A stretch of DNA of 64,000 nt from Acidobacteriota bacterium (lineage in GTDB: Bacteria; Acidobacteriota; Terriglobia; Bryobacterales; Bryobacteraceae). The position numbers and the translations under genes were made by a program. Numbering within the stretch: the stretch's first letter is position 1; every line of letters begins with the position of its first letter. The stretch lies in assembly GCA_003223115.1 (NCBI GenBank), contig QHXW01000152.1, positions 1 to 64,000 on the forward strand, in the 5' to 3' direction. This document shows positions 8,074-16,869 of the stretch, in pieces. The notes beneath the pieces were generated by a model. The model did no database searches. It was not told the DNA's origin and was given only the letters and a program-made list of their open reading frames with translations.

Positions 8074-8520
8074 ATGCGAATCATCATCCAGAGAGTAAAG
8101 CAAGCCCGAGTGGAGTCGGAAGGGCGAGTTACCGGCTCTATAGGTTCCGGGCTGGTTGTATTCTTGGGTATCGCTAAGACGGACATGCGTCAGGACGCTG
8201 ATTACCTGGTGGACAAGCTACTCGGACTGCGGATTTTCTCCGATGAAGCAGGAAAAATGAACCTGAGCATTACCGATGTAAACGGAAGCCTGCTGATTGT
8301 ATCCAACTTTACCTTATACGGAGATTGCCGGAAGGGCCGGAGACCGAGTTTCGACTTAGCCGCCGAGCCCGAGCAGGCAAACAACTTGTATCAGTACTTT
8401 GTCGAACGGTCGCGAATGGCTTCCACTCCCGTTGAAACCGGTATCTTTCGAGCCTCAATGAGCGTTTACCTTGTAAATGACGGCCCCGTAACCTTATCAT
8501 GTGATTCTGCTCAACGATGA
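8074..8520 (+). CDS. dtd: D-aminoacyl-tRNA deacylase (DTD)
   Basis: DTD hydrolyses D-amino acids, and glycine mischarged on tRNA-Ala, from tRNA and so protects translation. The 148 residues are the normal family length, and the protein opens with the canonical MRIIIQRVKQARV. The active-site motifs are SNFTLYGD (about residues 76-83, usually SQFTLYAD) and VNDGPVTL (about 134-141), the latter supplying the cross-subunit Gly-Pro. The stop codon overlaps the ATG of the following sugar kinase (ATGA), implying coupled translation of two genes with no obvious common pathway. No clear ribosome binding site precedes the start. Confidence 0.95.
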   Translation: MRIIIQRVKQARVESEGRVTGSIGSGLVVFLGIAKTDMRQDADYLVDKLLGLRIFSDEAGKMNLSITDVNGSLLIVSNFTLYGDCRKGRRPSFDLAAEPEQANNLYQYFVERSRMASTPVETGIFRASMSVYLVNDGPVTLSCDSAQR

Positions 8521-9536
8521 GTTCGATTATTGAAACCTACGGCTATGCCCGGGCCGGTTTTCTGGGCAACCCCAGCGATGGCTATTTCGGGAAAACGATT
8601 TCGTTTTCAATTCTGGATTTCCGCGCCCGGGTGCTACTCTATCCCAGCGCACGCCTGGAAATCAAGCCTTCCAAGGCCGACCTGCCGATATTCGAGAATC
8701 TCGAGGATCTGCACAGGACCACGCGCTGGCGAGGCTATTACGGAGGCATCCGCATCATTCAAGCCCTGTTGGTGCGGTTTATGGAATACTGCCGCGAGCA
8801 GGGAATCGCGCTCAACGACCGCAATTTCACCGTCGAATATGAGTCCAACATTCCCCAACGGCTCGGCCTCGGCGGCTCGAGCGCCATCATAACCGCTGCT
8901 CTGCGAGCTGCCTGCCAGTATTTTCAGGTCGAGATTCCGCTGCCCATACAGGCCAATCTCGCGCTTGAAACCGAGACCAGGGAACTCGGTGTGCCTGCAG
9001 GTTTGCAGGACCGCGTGATCCAGGCGTATGAGGGCCTGGTATACATGGATTTCTCCAAGCAGATCATGGAAAAGCAGGGCTGCGGTGGTTACGAGCGGAT
9101 GGATCCGGGCTTACTTCCAAACGTCTACATTGCGTATCGAACCAGCCTCAGTGAAGGCACCGAGGTGTTCCATAACAACGTTCGGGAGCGATGGAAAGCA
9201 AGGGACCCTGAGGTAATCCAAGCGATGAAGACTTGGGCCAGTTATGCCGAACAGGGTAAGCAAGCCTTGTTATCCCGTGATTATGAGACTTTGGATCGGC
9301 TGATTAATGCCAATTTCGATCTTCGCGCCAAGATTTACCGCTTGAGTCAAGGCAATCTGGAGATGATCCAGACCGCTCGGAGCCAGGGAGCAACCGCCAA
9401 ATTCGCCGGTTCTGGCGGCGCTATTGTCGGTACTTACAAGGACCAGGCTATGTTTCAATCACTCGAAGCCGAGATGCGAAAAATAGGTGTGGCCGCCTTC
9501 AAGCCGACGGTTACTCGACCGTCGGCAACTGTCTAA
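8517..9536 (+). CDS. GHMP-family sugar kinase (glucuronokinase-like)
   Basis: A 339-residue GHMP kinase. The phosphate-binding motif 2, PQRLGLGGSSAI (about residues 118-129), is intact, and the C-terminal motif 3 is AKFAGSGGAIVGTY (about 297-310). The N-terminus resembles motif 1 with AGFLGNPSDGYFGKTIS. Family knowledge places such proteins near plant-type glucuronokinases and D-glycero-manno-heptose kinases, so the substrate is probably a sugar or sugar acid, but residues alone do not decide it. The start overlaps the dtd stop. A perfect 9-bp inverted repeat (9503-9511/9518-9526) is embedded in the last codons. Confidence 0.85.
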   Translation: MSSIIETYGYARAGFLGNPSDGYFGKTISFSILDFRARVLLYPSARLEIKPSKADLPIFENLEDLHRTTRWRGYYGGIRIIQALLVRFMEYCREQGIALNDRNFTVEYESNIPQRLGLGGSSAIITAALRAACQYFQVEIPLPIQANLALETETRELGVPAGLQDRVIQAYEGLVYMDFSKQIMEKQGCGGYERMDPGLLPNVYIAYRTSLSEGTEVFHNNVRERWKARDPEVIQAMKTWASYAEQGKQALLSRDYETLDRLINANFDLRAKIYRLSQGNLEMIQTARSQGATAKFAGSGGAIVGTYKDQAMFQSLEAEMRKIGVAAFKPTVTRPSATV

Positions 9537-9616
9537 CCGCCTGTGTCGTCCTCAATGCCGTCCCGCGGCTTGCAGCCAGGAACACTATCCCTCGATCTAA
9601 GCATTTCGGCAACTTC

Positions 9617-10912
9617 TTAGGGCCGATTCAGATACTTCCTATACAGTTGTTTATGCTTGTTATCCAGCTCCAGCGACTTGCCTTTGATGAATACCTGTTT
9701 TACTTCGGTACGTGTTTCGAGCGGATCTCCGTCAGTAATCATTATGTCCGCCCACTTACCTTCTTCAATGGAGCCGAGCTTGTCGGCGACGCCCCAAATC
9801 TGGGCGGGGTTCAAGGTCACGGATTTCAAAGCGTCGGCGTACGGCAAACCGAATGCCACCGCCGCGGCGGCCTGATACGGCAGATTCCGTGAAGAAGAAG
9901 TATTGAAGCTGCCAAAGGCGATTTTCACGCCGGCTTTCACCAGTTCGGCAGGTTGTGTGAACAGCCGATCGTAAGGATCGTCCTCTTCCACCGGTAGCTC
10001 GAGCGTGGGACCCAGGATGACTGGAATGTTCTTGGCCTTGAGTTCATCTTTGACTTTCCAGGCCTCCTCGCCGTGGCCCAGGATCATGCGAACTTTCTCT
10101 TTATCCGCGAAGCGGATGGCTTCACGGATGAGCTTCTCGCGGGTCGCCTCAATCAGCAGGGGAACCTTGCCGTCCAGCACGGGGAGCATGGCTTCATATT
10201 TGAGGTCTTGGGCCAGACCCGGCTCTTTGGCTACTCTGGCTTTCTGGTAACGGCGGGCACTTTCGAAAAACTCTTCGAGTTCCCGGATGCGCTGCTCGTA
10301 ATTCTGCTTGGCCTCCGAATAGGGCGTCGCGTTCTGGCGGAAAAAGCGGAGGCGTGGACTTTCGACAATGGGAAAATTGAGCACCATAGAGGCATCCGGC
10401 TCGACTTCCATGTCTTCCCAGGTCCATCCGTCGAGGTGAATCAGTGCGCCTTGGCCGGCGAGCATGGCGCCCTGCGGCAAGGTCACCACGCTTGTAATCC
10501 CGTTGGCGCGGGTGACGGGGATGTGTTCGCTGGCGGGGTTAACGGCGATGATGGCGCGTAGCTCGGGATTCAGATTTCCAAGCTCACTGACGTCTGATGT
10601 CTCGCGCACAGCGCCGATCTCGCTCAAACCCATCTCGGTGGCCGAATCGATCATGCCGGGGTACACGTGCAGCCCCTTGAGTTCGATGATGCGCACACCT
10701 TTCGGGGCCGCCAAATGCGACCCGATGCCCGCGATCCTGCCGTTGCGAACCAGCACATCGGCATTCGGGATGTCGTCGCTCGAAACCGGATGAACGGTGG
10801 CGCCTCGCAACAGGAAGCTGTCGTCGCCGGCCCCCACCAGCGGGAGGGCACACATCAAGACGCACGCGATTTCAAGAAAGAAACGCGCGGGTATGGACCA
10901 CAGTCTCCTCAT
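9617..10912 (-). CDS. Exported amidohydrolase-like protein lacking the HxH metal motif (third gene of a tandem set)
   Basis: A 431-residue protein with a signal peptide (about residues 1-28) and the amidohydrolase fold. The N-terminal beta sandwich carries FLLRGATVHPVS and VLVRNGRIAGIG, and the C-terminal end carries the family NPAQIWGVADKLGSIEEGKWADI. Where active members have PGxxDxHxH, this protein has PGMIDSATEMG, so both metal-binding histidines of strand 1 are missing. A later GHGEEAW retains a histidine. It may be inactive or use another chemistry. The start overlaps the stop of the upstream paralogue (ATGA). Probably periplasmic. Confidence 0.8.
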   Translation of the reverse strand: MRRLWSIPARFFLEIACVLMCALPLVGAGDDSFLLRGATVHPVSSDDIPNADVLVRNGRIAGIGSHLAAPKGVRIIELKGLHVYPGMIDSATEMGLSEIGAVRETSDVSELGNLNPELRAIIAVNPASEHIPVTRANGITSVVTLPQGAMLAGQGALIHLDGWTWEDMEVEPDASMVLNFPIVESPRLRFFRQNATPYSEAKQNYEQRIRELEEFFESARRYQKARVAKEPGLAQDLKYEAMLPVLDGKVPLLIEATREKLIREAIRFADKEKVRMILGHGEEAWKVKDELKAKNIPVILGPTLELPVEEDDPYDRLFTQPAELVKAGVKIAFGSFNTSSSRNLPYQAAAAVAFGLPYADALKSVTLNPAQIWGVADKLGSIEEGKWADIMITDGDPLETRTEVKQVFIKGKSLELDNKHKQLYRKYLNRP

Positions 10913-12303
10913 TGCGGCCTCCGCTGGTCTTGTGGTTTTGAATCCTGCTCTTTATCTGGCCGCGGCTTCTTTTTCTGCTCCTGCGCTTCTTTTTCGAGCA
11001 ACTCTTTGCGGCGCGCTTCGCGGGCGGGCCGCTCTGCGATATCGCGATCGCGATCGAAATATACATCGCCATCAACCATGACCGTCAGCACTTTGGCGTA
11101 ATTCGAGAGCGGATGCTTGTCATAGATGGTCAGATCCGCATCTTTGCCCGGCTCGATGGAACCCACGCGCTTATCGATGGCCAATTGTCTCGCGGGATTG
11201 ATGGTCACTAGCGCCAGGGCTTCGGTCTCATCCAGGCCGCCATACTTCATGGCTTTGGCCGCTTCGGTGTTCAAATGACGATCGAGCTCGGCCGAGTCGG
11301 AGTTGAGTGAAACCAGCACTCCTTTGCGCACCATGATGGCGGCGTTGTAGGGGATGGCGTCGTAGGCTTCGACTTTGTACGCCCACCAGTCGCTGAAAGT
11401 GGAAGCGCCGGCACCGTGTTCGGCGATTTCCTTGGCTACCTTGTATCCTTCGAGCACGTGCTGCAGCGTACGGATCTTGAAGCCGAACTCGTCAGCTACG
11501 CGCAGCAGCATGAGGATCTCATCCTGGCGATAGCAATGCGCGTGCACGAAACGTTTTCCTTCCAGCACCTCAACCAGCGGTTCGAGTTTCAGATCGCGTG
11601 CCGGCGGCACGGCCCGTTCGCCGCGGGCCACTTTTTCGCGATATTCGCGCCAGGCTGCCTCGTAATTGCGCGCCTGGGTGAAAGCGTCCCGAATGACGTC
11701 CTCTACTCCCATGCGCGTGGCCGGATAGCGCAGGCTGGCGGTGTTGCCGAACGGATTCGGCCCACTGCCCTGGCGCTTGGGATTTTCGCCCAAAGCGAAC
11801 TTGATGCCCGGCATGGCGCCCTCGAAGATCATTTCTTTCGCGGATTTGCCCCAACGCATCTTCATCACGGTGCACTTGCCGCCTATGGCATTGGCGCTAC
11901 CGTGCAATACGTTGGCTGTCGTGACGCCCCCAGCCAGGGCGCGATAGATCTCGACATCCTCCGGGTTGATCACATCTTCAATGCCCACCATGGAAGAGAC
12001 CGATGTGCTGCCTTCGTTGATGCTCTCGGCGGCGATGTGCGAATGGCAATCGATGATTCCGGGAATCACGTAGTCGCCGGTCGCGTCGATCACCTTGGCG
12101 TCCGCGGGCGCCGTGATGTTTTCACCGACCTCGGCGATCTTGCCGTCACGCACCAGCACTGAGCCGTGGGTTATTGTTCCTTTAGTGACGGTGAGGACGG
12201 TCGCGTTGCGGATCAGAGTGGTGGAAGCCGCCCGGGCGGGAATCGGCCTCACGGCCAGCAGCGATCCCGCGGCAAGACACAAGATCATCCAGTGAAGTCT
12301 CAT
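10909..12303 (-). CDS. Exported amidohydrolase with intact metal site (second gene of a tandem set)
   Basis: A 464-residue exported metal-dependent hydrolase, imidazolonepropionase/dihydroorotase-like in fold. Signal peptide residues 1-25. The metal motif HSH is present as PGIIDCHSHI (His87 and His89), unlike in both flanking paralogues. Later conserved segments are HAHCYRQDEI and SLNSDSAELDRH, plausible ligand histidine and catalytic aspartate regions, followed by INPARQLAIDKRVGSIEPGKDADLTIYD. The C-terminal 30 residues form a highly charged Lys/Glu/Gln tail. Both ends overlap the neighbouring genes by four bases. This is likely the one catalytically competent member of the trio; substrate unknown. 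Confidence 0.85.
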   Translation of the reverse strand: MRLHWMILCLAAGSLLAVRPIPARAASTTLIRNATVLTVTKGTITHGSVLVRDGKIAEVGENITAPADAKVIDATGDYVIPGIIDCHSHIAAESINEGSTSVSSMVGIEDVINPEDVEIYRALAGGVTTANVLHGSANAIGGKCTVMKMRWGKSAKEMIFEGAMPGIKFALGENPKRQGSGPNPFGNTASLRYPATRMGVEDVIRDAFTQARNYEAAWREYREKVARGERAVPPARDLKLEPLVEVLEGKRFVHAHCYRQDEILMLLRVADEFGFKIRTLQHVLEGYKVAKEIAEHGAGASTFSDWWAYKVEAYDAIPYNAAIMVRKGVLVSLNSDSAELDRHLNTEAAKAMKYGGLDETEALALVTINPARQLAIDKRVGSIEPGKDADLTIYDKHPLSNYAKVLTVMVDGDVYFDRDRDIAERPAREARRKELLEKEAQEQKKKPRPDKEQDSKPQDQRRPQ

Positions 12304-13637
12304 TCTGTTTTCTCCGTTCCGGACCCGGCGGGTGGCTCTTCTGGGATGGGTTCGTACTTGGCTCCGTCCACAAAGATGTATTTCACTTTTGTATGTTCTT
12401 CGAAGATCGGGCCGTCGGTGACCACGAGGTTGGCGATTTTGCCTTTGTCGATGCTTCCCAGCCGGTCCGCGACATCGTAGATTTCGGCGGCCGAAAGCGT
12501 GAATGCCCGGATCGCCTCATCGGCCGGGAGACCGGCATCCAAAGCACGCTTGACCGCTTTGCGGATATCCTGGGGCCGGGTATTGTCTGAGTAAAACGCG
12601 AAATGGACGCCGCTCTTGGAGAGTGCTGCCGGCGTTTTCGGCGCATGCGCACGAAGTTCGAGCACGCGCAGAGTCTCTTTGTCGTCGGGATTGGCGTCCT
12701 GAGCGCGCTCGGGCCATTTGAGACTGACCAGAACAGGAATGTTGAATCGTTTGATCTGATCCACTGCCCGCCAGGCCTCATGGACGCCATAAAGCACCGC
12801 GGGATGTTTGAGTTCTTGCGCGAACCTCAGCATGCGGTCGATTTCGACCTCACGGGTTGCGGGCAGTAGCACGCGCGGCGATTCGAGCACGCCTTCAAGC
12901 GCCCGATCGTAGGCCGGGCGCCGGAGTCCGGCCGGGTTCTGGTACATATCTCTGGTGAGCCTGTAGTGATCGGCGTCGAGGTAGATCTGACGGATGTACG
13001 CAATGACACCCATCAGCGAGCCTGGGAAGCTGGTGAAGCGGCCGGTGGTCAACGACACGTACTCTCCCGCCGGCGAGACCACAACCATCTGGCCCGGGCG
13101 GTCGCCCGCGAGATCGATCACCGCACCCTGGCCGGCGAAGATGCCGTGCGTCGGAAAGGTCACCGCAGTGGTGAAGCCCGCGCTGCGCGCCGCTTCAATG
13201 CGTTTGTCGGAGAGGCTCAGCAGGTCGGCGGCACGGAGCCAACTGGTGTTGGAGGGGCGGTCTTCGGGACCCCGCGCGACTGCAGCGGGGGGTGACGCCG
13301 GCGTAGCGGGCGGGCCGGGTGCGGGCGGTGCGCCGCCCCGCCCCTGCGCCCCGGGTGTGGCGGGCGCGGCTTCAGGAATGCCCCAGGTGCTAAGCGCATC
13401 CGTCAAGCCTGGGTAAACGGTCAGCGCTTTGCCCTCGATGACCCACGCGCCGGCGGGCACGCTGAGGTTTTCGCCCACGGCTTCGATCAGGCCATCGCGC
13501 AGGATCACGGTGGAGTGCTCGAGAGTAGGCCCACTCACCCGAACAACGCGGGCATCCCGGATGGCAAAAGCCGAGGGACCCTCGCCCGGCAGTGTGGCGA
13601 GTGTAAGAAAACTGATGACAAGAATCCTGGCATTCAT
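12300..13637 (-). CDS. Exported amidohydrolase-like protein lacking the HxH metal motif (first gene of a tandem set)
   Basis: A 445-residue exported protein, first in the operon. Signal peptide about residues 1-24. The fold markers are FAIRDARVVRVSG, VILRDGLIEAVGENL and, near the end, AEIYDVADRLGSIDKGKIANLVVTDG. The metal position reads PGLTDALSTWG instead of DxHxH, so the strand-1 histidines are gone. A Pro/Ala/Gly-rich insert of about 35 residues follows (near 95-130). It resembles the third gene more than the second, so two degenerate paralogues flank one intact enzyme. Its ATG lies 35 bp from the divergent purM start, a very compact promoter region. Confidence 0.8.
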   Translation of the reverse strand: MNARILVISFLTLATLPGEGPSAFAIRDARVVRVSGPTLEHSTVILRDGLIEAVGENLSVPAGAWVIEGKALTVYPGLTDALSTWGIPEAAPATPGAQGRGGAPPAPGPPATPASPPAAVARGPEDRPSNTSWLRAADLLSLSDKRIEAARSAGFTTAVTFPTHGIFAGQGAVIDLAGDRPGQMVVVSPAGEYVSLTTGRFTSFPGSLMGVIAYIRQIYLDADHYRLTRDMYQNPAGLRRPAYDRALEGVLESPRVLLPATREVEIDRMLRFAQELKHPAVLYGVHEAWRAVDQIKRFNIPVLVSLKWPERAQDANPDDKETLRVLELRAHAPKTPAALSKSGVHFAFYSDNTRPQDIRKAVKRALDAGLPADEAIRAFTLSAAEIYDVADRLGSIDKGKIANLVVTDGPIFEEHTKVKYIFVDGAKYEPIPEEPPAGSGTEKTE

Positions 13638-13672
13638 CGGCGACTCGTTATACTGGTACTTTCCAAAAACAA

Positions 13673-14716
13673 ATGGTTACAGGCAACCGAATTCGCTACC
13701 GCGACGCGGGCGTCAACATCGACGAAGCGGAGCGTGCGGTCGGCGCCATCAAGAAGATGGCCCAGCGCACGTTCAGCAGCAACGTACTGACACAGATCGG
13801 CACTTTCGGCGCTTGTTATGCTCTCGCTGGGTGGAAAAAGCCGGTGCTCGTCAGCTCGGTCGATGGTGTGGGCACCAAACTCAAGATTGCTTTCCTGACC
13901 GGACGCCATGACACAATCGGTCAGGATCTGGTCAATCATTGCGTCAACGACATCGCCGTTCAAGGCGCCACACCCCTGTTCTTCCTGGACTACTTCGCGG
14001 TCGCCAAACTCGACGCCGAAGTGGCCGCAAGCGTCGTATCAGGTATCGCGCGAGGCTGCCGTGAAAACGGCTGCTCTCTGATCGGGGGCGAGACCGCGGA
14101 GATGCCGGGCCTTTATGCCCCGGGCGAATACGACCTGGCAGGAACCATCGTGGGCGCCGCCGAGAGGAGTGATCTTATCACGGGGAGGAAGATCCGCGCG
14201 GGAGATGCCTTGCTGGCGCTGCCTTCGACGGGACTGCACACCAACGGCTATTCACTGGCCCGCAAGCTGCTGTTCGAGGTGGCCGGTTATCAACCCAATA
14301 CCTGGCGGCACGAGCTGGGGACAACGATTGCTGAGGAGCTCCTGAAAGTGCACCGCAGCTATTTGAAACCGATCCGAGCGCTGGCCGGCTCCGGACTGCT
14401 CAAAGGCGCGGCTCACATTACCGGTGGAGGCATTACCGACAACGCTCCCCGCATGCTTCCGCCGGCTCTGGGGGTCTCAATCGATGTTTCCGCCTGGCCT
14501 GTTCCGCCAATTTTCGAGCTGCTGCGCAAGATCGGCAACATGCCGGAGGACGATTGGCGGCGGACGCTAAATCTGGGCATTGGGATGATCCTGGTGGTGG
14601 CCGAAAAGGATGAAATGCGGGCCGAGCGAGTGCTTAAGAAAATGGGCGAGATCAGCTATCGGATCGGACGCGTAATCCGTTCCAAACGCGGCGGACCGCG
14701 CCTTGAATATCGATGA
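13673..14716 (+). CDS. purM: Phosphoribosylformylglycinamidine cyclo-ligase (AIR synthetase)
   Basis: PurM closes the imidazole ring in purine synthesis (FGAM + ATP to AIR). The 347-residue protein shows the family signatures: YRDAGVNID near residue 9, VSSVDGVGTKLKIAF (about 60-74), NDIAVQGATPLFFLDY (about 91-106), GCSLIGGETAEMPGLY (about 133-148) and HITGGGITDNAPR (about 249-261). All are intact. The last four bases overlap purN, so these two steps are coupled although they are not adjacent in the pathway. The upstream spacer shared with the divergent amidohydrolase operon is only 35 bp. Confidence 0.95.
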   Translation: MVTGNRIRYRDAGVNIDEAERAVGAIKKMAQRTFSSNVLTQIGTFGACYALAGWKKPVLVSSVDGVGTKLKIAFLTGRHDTIGQDLVNHCVNDIAVQGATPLFFLDYFAVAKLDAEVAASVVSGIARGCRENGCSLIGGETAEMPGLYAPGEYDLAGTIVGAAERSDLITGRKIRAGDALLALPSTGLHTNGYSLARKLLFEVAGYQPNTWRHELGTTIAEELLKVHRSYLKPIRALAGSGLLKGAAHITGGGITDNAPRMLPPALGVSIDVSAWPVPPIFELLRKIGNMPEDDWRRTLNLGIGMILVVAEKDEMRAERVLKKMGEISYRIGRVIRSKRGGPRLEYR

Positions 14717-15324
14717 AGCGGCTTGGCATTCTGCTTTCCGGACGGGGATCGAACTTTGAAGCCATCGCCGATCAAGTGGCCTCCGGAAGCCTCAAAGCCG
14801 CCATTGCCGTGGTCATCAGCAACCGGTCGGAAGCGCGCGGCCTGGCCGTGGCCCGCGAGCGCGGCTTGAAGGCGGTCTCGATTCCCTCAAAGGGACTGGA
14901 TCGAGAGGTTTACGACCGGTTGGTTATCGAGGAACTGAATCGCAGCGCTGTCGACCTCGTCTGTCTCGCAGGTTTCATGCGTCTGCTGAGCGCTTCATTC
15001 GTGCGCGCCTTCCCACAGAGGGTGCTGAATATTCACCCTTCCCTTTTACCGGCATTTCCAGGGCTCGATGCCCAGAAACAGGCGCTCGAACACGGCGTCA
15101 AGATCACAGGATGCACGGTGCACTTTGTAGATGAGTATCTGGATGCCGGCCCGATTATCCTGCAGGCCGCGGTACCGTTGAAAGACGGCGACACGGTGGA
15201 GTCGCTTTCAGCCCGCATTCTCCAGGAAGAACACCGAATTTACAGCGAGGCCATACGGATGGTGTTAAGTGACTCGTTCCGCATTGAGGGCAGACGAGTT
15301 ATGGTCGAACCTCAGCATCGCTAG
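14713..15324 (+). CDS. purN: Phosphoribosylglycinamide formyltransferase (GAR transformylase)
   Basis: PurN formylates GAR using 10-formyltetrahydrofolate. The 203 residues carry LLSGRGSNFEAI at the N-terminus (phosphate binding), the core VCLAGFMRLLS and the catalytic segment NIHPSLLPAFPGLDAQKQALE (Asn, His) followed by GCTVHFVDEYLDAGPIILQ with the catalytic Asp. The length is normal. It overlaps purM by four bases. Downstream there is no obvious terminator, only a short CTAGC repeat, then a decayed gene. Confidence 0.95.
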   Translation: MKRLGILLSGRGSNFEAIADQVASGSLKAAIAVVISNRSEARGLAVARERGLKAVSIPSKGLDREVYDRLVIEELNRSAVDLVCLAGFMRLLSASFVRAFPQRVLNIHPSLLPAFPGLDAQKQALEHGVKITGCTVHFVDEYLDAGPIILQAAVPLKDGDTVESLSARILQEEHRIYSEAIRMVLSDSFRIEGRRVMVEPQHR

Positions 15325-15440
15325 CTGCTAGCGCTCCACTGCTTCGTCCTCAAAATGCCGATATTCCGGGTGGCTCAGTTGTTCGGGCAGAGGCTTAAGC
15401 CACTTTATCCAAGTTATTTTTTTCTTGAGGATGGACGCGG

Positions 15441-16573
15441 TTGATCTCGATCAAAAAATACTTGACTGCCGGGCGCGATGCGGACGTGCTAATGGAAGTG
15501 CTCCGTGTACTGCTCCGTGGCTTGAAAGCTCAATCGATGATCGGGTATCAGCGGGATTACAGCAAATTACAGACCGAAATCGACGGGTTAGAGAAGAGGG
15601 TCGAGCATCTTTCGGCGAGCGAGATCCTGGTCTCCGCGGGCGCCATGGCAAAGGCCATCGAGGAGTACAGCGAACGAACATCACGGCACATCAGCGCGCT
15701 CACCCACGAGTTGCAAAGGATGCTCACTAATGATGACCACTGCAACAGTGGCCACTCTTTCTTTGGGAAGCGACCGGCACTCGCAGCGCGCACGAAATCG
15801 AGCAGCAAATCGCGAGTGCCGCCGTGATCGAGTACGTTCGGGTGATCAGATCGAAGCTCACTGATTGTCTGGAGAGCTTGCGCATCGAGAGCCTGGAATA
15901 GAACGAGCAGATGACTCAAAAAGTGACTGATTTGAGCCAGGAGTTACGCAAACTCCGGAGCGCCGACGATCATACGACACCACCGGCAGAGCCACTACCA
16001 CCCAACGACTCGGTGAGTATCGCCGATCGCGAGTAGGCGGAGCGCGCGCTGGCGGAGGCCATGGAGAGTGGGAACGAGTGGTTTGCAATCATCTTCTCGA
16101 TCGATCGCGTAAAGCTGATCAATGCTCGATTCGGCTATGCGACCGGCGATAAAGTGCTGCTGCTTGTGCGGAATCACTTGAAGCAATCTCTGTCCGCCGT
16201 GGTGCGCATCGGCAACCGTTCGGTGTTGTTGCCCATTAGTGCGACTTCCATCGTCTTTCCGGTGGCGAAAATGCATTCTCACCCTGAATGCATCCGCAGG
16301 ATCGACGAGTTCATCTCCGGTCCATCATGCGGGTAACGGTTCGGGTATCGCGTCACACATCTTCGCTCCCGGAGCAGCGAACCGTATTGTCGCCAACTCG
16401 ACCCGGCGCGATTTTGCTCACAATTTGAGTAAAAACTGGCGCTCGACATGCTCCGATATTCGCGGAGGTCGAAATGGCTCAAAACCAAAAATGCGCGCAT
16501 CCGAGTCGGTGTCCTGCCGCGGGCGATAGCAAATATTGCAGCCCTACTGCGAAGCTGCAAGAACTTTGACTGA
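15441..16573 (+). pseudogene. Decayed diguanylate-cyclase-like gene (GGDEF relic)
   Basis: The first 98 codons (15441 to about 15735) read well as the N-terminus of an acidobacterial regulator (YLTAGRDADVLMEVLRVLL, then a coiled coil). The frame then shifts at least twice near 15735 and 15790. A TAG interrupts at 15899-15901 and a second TAG at 16033-16035. The continuing frame resembles the front half of a GGDEF domain (FAIIFSIDRVKLINARFGYATGDKVLLL, about 16084-16168), but no GG(D/E)EF loop survives. The last recognisable stretch is VLPRAIANIAALLRS near 16510-16555. Family assignment is by resemblance only; the loss of function is clear. Confidence 0.65.
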
Positions 16574-16656
16574 ACTTTCCTGTAATTGCGGCCATGCTGC
16601 CTGCGAGTTGTCGGAGGTGCACGAAGAGCCGGCAGCAGACTGAAACCGTACCCAGC

Positions 16657-16869
16657 CTAGCCCGTCACTTCGAGCCGTACCCATCCCGCGAGCGTGGCGG
16701 GCTGGTTGTTCAGGAAAACAATTTTTCTGGTCTTGGGGAACGGAAGTCCTGAGCTCAGAGCGTTTGTGTATAACGAAAGATTTTTCAGAATCTGGCGATA
16801 CTCCTGGTTTTGCGTGTCGAGCCAAGCGGATTTGCCCAGCAGCCCGCCGCCCCAGCCAATGGGGAGCAG
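16657..16869 (-). pseudogene. csm5: Stranded C-terminal 70 codons of csm5
   Basis: Directly after the TGA that ends csm5 (16872-16870) the same frame stays open for 70 more codons to a TAG at 16659-16657. It reads LLPIGWGGGLLGKSAWLD, then a helical stretch, then FLNNQPATLAGWVRLEVTG. The Gly-rich GWGGG-LLGKS segment is the C-terminal RAMP motif expected in Csm5. A single base change in the TGA would restore a protein of 383 residues, the usual Csm5 length. Whether this is a real mutation, a sequencing error or read-through cannot be told here. Confidence 0.75.

Noticed and set aside
9503-9526. 9-bp inverted repeat as terminator of the GHMP kinase gene
   Set aside because: The stem lies within the last codons and no T-run follows; it may be coincidental codon sequence.
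15425-15730. Open frame of 101 codons at the start of the dead diguanylate cyclase
   Set aside because: Off frame; the frame from 15441 gives the protein-like N-terminus.
16544-16869. Separate small gene downstream of csm5 (TTG start)
   Set aside because: The csm5 frame beyond its TGA gives a far better protein match over the same bases.
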